Positions 7,038 to 8,941 of a stretch of DNA of 8,941 nt are shown one piece after another. Position numbers and translations under genes: made by a program. The notes under the pieces were generated by a model. It was not told the origin of the DNA. It did not search any database and was given only the letters and a program-made list of their open reading frames with translations. Position 1 is the first letter of the stretch, and every line of letters starts with the position of its first letter. This DNA is from Candidatus Delongbacteria bacterium. GTDB taxonomy: Bacteria > JAGOEH01. The stretch lies in contig JAGOEH010000125.1 in assembly GCA_017997825.1 (NCBI GenBank), forward strand, positions 1-8,941, given 5' to 3'.

Positions 7038-8747
7038 TTACTTCAGGTACATCATCCGTTTGGTGATGGTCTGATTCTGGGTGGTCATCTGATAGAAATA
7101 CATGCCGGTCGGGGTCGGACGGCCCGATTTATCGACGCCGTGCCAAACCACTTTGTATTCGCCCTGATTCTGGACTTTATCCACCAGGGTGATCACTTCT
7201 TCGCCCAGCATATTGTAGATCCGCAGGCTCACTTTGCCCGGTTTTTCAACGGCATAGCTGAGGGTGGTGGTGCCGTTGAACGGGTTGGGATAGTTCTGAT
7301 CCAGGCGGGTCGATTTGAGGGCGGTGGTCGGTTCGTCAACACCCACCGGCGGGACGAATTCCAGGCGGACGGTCTTGACGGTATACTGGTTGAACAGGGT
7401 ATCCTTCATGCTGGCCGGGGCGGCGGCAACCACGCGCCCGATCCGTCCGTCGGCATCCTTGAAAACCAACGGGGCGTATTCGGCCGGACCATCCTGGATC
7501 GCGGTCTTGGGATCATCCCCGTAAATCATCATCTCGAAGCTGCCCGGACGGGTCACGGTGGCTTCTCCGCACTTCTTCAGTTCGCTGCCCGACTTGTAAT
7601 AGGCTGATATGACAGTTCCGATCCGGACCAGCAACTGGTTCTCGGATGTCTTGATACTGTCGCCGAGGATGGTGCTCCACACATTGCTGGTGTAGCCGCT
7701 GGAATAGAACAGATTCACATTCAGATCGCCCATATTGATCCATTTGTGGCTGATCGGATCGGTCGAATCCACGGCGATCTCGGCGTCCGACACATCGGTA
7801 TCCAGCAGATAGAAAACGACGGTCTCATTGACTTCCGCGCCTTCATCACAGGCCGAGGACGCATAGTTACCGGTAACCATCATCGAATACTGGCCGTCGG
7901 CGTCGGTCTGAGTGATCCCGCACAGTACGCCCTTGGCGTCATAGGCCTTGACCACGGTGCCGGTTCTCGGCTTGGTGCCGTCCATCCGTTTGACATTCCC
8001 AAAATAGCGGCAGAAGGCCGGGGAATTGAGAGGGCCTTTCACGGCGGCAAAATTGACTTCATATTCCTGCATCACTTCGCCGAAAACCGGGGAACCGTTC
8101 AGGATCTCCGATTTCTGGCCGTCAACGTAAAAATATACCGTATCGCCTTTGACGGCGCCTTCCTGAACCAGGCCGGTGCCTTCAAAATCGCCAAACGCGC
8201 TCACAATGTAACTGCCGGCAACCGTTACTATGGTCTCGCCGATCTTGCGCAGTTCCCCGCGTTTGTCCTTAAAATAAACTTCCACTTCGGTATTGACCGG
8301 CAGGCCGGCGCAGTTCAGCATGCTGGCATTGCCGCTGAATACGCAGAACAGGGGCGACGTCATGATCTCACCCGAATAGGCTGTAAAATCAAAATCCTTT
8401 TCCATCTGTCCGAAAAAGGCATCATCGATCGCGAAGGGATATCCGGCGGCATTGTGGGCCTGGACCTTTTTCCCGTCCACATACAGGCTGATGATATCGC
8501 CATTCAATACCCCTGCGGTTCCGCTGACCGATTTGTACAGGGTCAGGTTATAAGCCCCGTCCGTGGTGACGGTGGTGCGGGCAATTTCCATTCCGGTCTG
8601 GTTCTTGGCAACCACATCCTTGCCGGCCGGTAATTTGCCCTGGTCAAAATAGCAGTTGGTGCCTTTCACGATCACAAAATTATTCTGCGCCACACTCAGC
8701 GATACGGCGAATATGCTCAGACAAACTATGAGTAAGATTCTTTTCAT
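7038..8747 (-). CDS. Secreted multi-repeat protein with C-terminal T9SS type A sorting domain, probably highly expressed
   Basis: This 569-residue protein has a signal peptide probably cut after SVA (residues 18-20). About four repeats follow (about 24-98, 134-215, 246-326, 350-445) with the same signature as its paralogue: G near the first strand, TVVKAYD or TVISAYY, DGAY/DGQY, and EGAVKGDTVYFYVDG (196-210). Residues about 478-569 form the sorting domain (LDQNYPNPFNGTTTLSYAV, LRIYNMLGEEV, GEYKVVWHGVDKSG, PTGMYFY, final RMMYLK). Conserved Cys residues near repeat starts (C135, C146, C246) may form disulfides. AGAGAGG (8759-8753) lies 5 bases before the ATG, a good ribosome site. Codon use is strongly biased (ACC, CTG, CCG, GGC, AAC), unlike its paralogue, and a strong terminator follows, so I infer an abundant surface or secreted protein. 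No catalytic motif was seen and its function is not known. Confidence 0.88.
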   Translation of the reverse strand: MKRILLIVCLSIFAVSLSVAQNNFVIVKGTNCYFDQGKLPAGKDVVAKNQTGMEIARTTVTTDGAYNLTLYKSVSGTAGVLNGDIISLYVDGKKVQAHNAAGYPFAIDDAFFGQMEKDFDFTAYSGEIMTSPLFCVFSGNASMLNCAGLPVNTEVEVYFKDKRGELRKIGETIVTVAGSYIVSAFGDFEGTGLVQEGAVKGDTVYFYVDGQKSEILNGSPVFGEVMQEYEVNFAAVKGPLNSPAFCRYFGNVKRMDGTKPRTGTVVKAYDAKGVLCGITQTDADGQYSMMVTGNYASSACDEGAEVNETVVFYLLDTDVSDAEIAVDSTDPISHKWINMGDLNVNLFYSSGYTSNVWSTILGDSIKTSENQLLVRIGTVISAYYKSGSELKKCGEATVTRPGSFEMMIYGDDPKTAIQDGPAEYAPLVFKDADGRIGRVVAAAPASMKDTLFNQYTVKTVRLEFVPPVGVDEPTTALKSTRLDQNYPNPFNGTTTLSYAVEKPGKVSLRIYNMLGEEVITLVDKVQNQGEYKVVWHGVDKSGRPTPTGMYFYQMTTQNQTITKRMMYLK

Positions 8748-8868
8748 TTTAACCTCTCTTGGGATTACAGTTTCTTGCTTCTACTCGCACGGTCTTATAT
8801 GGACATAGCCTGCGTTGATTCGGGATGGCCTCCTTTACGGTTTCAGGTTTAATTAAAGCTTCCCTTAT

Positions 8869-8929
8869 TTCTTCTCTGGGAGGATCGATGAGGCATCCGA
8901 TACCGGCTCTCGATCCGCCCGGAGAAGAA
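8869..8929. promoter_or_regulatory. Long imperfect hairpin in the leader of the first surface-protein gene
   Basis: Left arm 8869-8892 and right arm 8907-8929 give 21 Watson-Crick pairs in blocks of 8 (TTCTTCTC/GAGAAGAA), 3 (GGG/CCC), 7 (GGATCGA/TCGATCC) and 3 (GAG/CTC). Two single mismatches and one bulged base interrupt the stem, and the loop is 14 bases. It lies 122-182 bases upstream of the ATG at 8747. No U-tract follows on either strand, so a simple terminator is unlikely. It could be a structured 5' leader, a palindromic repeat element, or the end of something upstream of the window. The rest of 8748-8941 holds an orphan AGGAGG (8834-8829) and the A/T palindrome TTTAATTAAA (8848-8857), but no clear promoter. 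Confidence 0.45.
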
Positions 8930-8941
8930 CCCGGGACGAGC

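Noticed and set aside
6927-8633. Plus-strand ORFs of 226 and 295 codons opposite the first surface gene
   Set aside because: They mirror the strongly biased codons of the minus-strand gene, which keeps the opposite frame free of stops, and one also runs through the intrinsic terminator.
8813-8834. AGGAGG at 8834-8829 as the ribosome site of a leader peptide
   Set aside because: No start codon lies within 5-10 bases. The next ATG opens a three-codon frame too far away, so it is only noted as an orphan motif.
8750-8941. Open minus-strand frame from the window edge to a TAA at 8752-8750, possible tail of an upstream gene
   Set aside because: About 63 stop-free codons can occur by chance. Six of its eight Arg codons are AGA or AGG, unlike the genes here, and it covers the large palindrome. 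It has no recognisable motif. Sequence beyond 8941 would decide.
8748-8941. Cyclic-di-GMP or other known riboswitch in the long leader
   Set aside because: The conserved cores of the GEMM, SAM and cobalamin classes could not be found by eye.

Overview
The window comes from a bacterium with about 50% GC. It carries secreted proteins ending in a Por/T9SS type A (FlgD-Ig-like) C-terminal sorting domain with the NPFN motif, next to a sigma-54 activator. That combination points to the FCB superphylum, and more to an uncultured lineage of the KSB1, Zixibacteria, Latescibacteria or Marinimicrobia kind than to classical Bacteroidetes. This placement is inference. All convincing genes lie on the minus strand, so transcription runs from high to low coordinates. 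I see no tRNA, rRNA, CRISPR array, insertion sequence or plus-strand gene.

Region A (8941 down to 5158) holds two adjacent paralogous secreted proteins of 569 and 568 residues. Each has a signal peptide, about four tandem beta-sandwich-like repeats of 75-100 residues and a C-terminal sorting domain. A 194-base leader precedes the first gene and contains a large imperfect hairpin. A strong intrinsic terminator lies between the two genes, only about 35 bases before the start of the second, so the second is probably expressed at a lower level.

Region B (5157 to 5018) is a 140-base intergenic stretch. It contains a GC-rich hairpin just after the second surface gene, an A/T-rich 8-bp perfect dyad, and a weak promoter-like region.

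Region C (5017 down to 1) is a tightly coupled four-gene operon. In transcription order it encodes an exported caspase-family (C14) protein with an EF-hand-like loop and a C-terminal PEGA domain; a CHASE2-type membrane histidine kinase; an NtrC-type response regulator with an intact sigma-54 contact motif; and the start of an exported FecR-domain protein that runs off the window. The junctions are TAATG, ATGA and ATGA, so the genes are very likely co-transcribed and translationally coupled.

The most interesting proposal is that region C is one signalling system. Three of its modules (caspase, CHASE2 sensor, FecR domain) should lie outside the cytoplasmic membrane, and the kinase and regulator pass a signal to sigma-54-dependent transcription. 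The targets are unknown and no sigma-54 promoter was recognised in the window.
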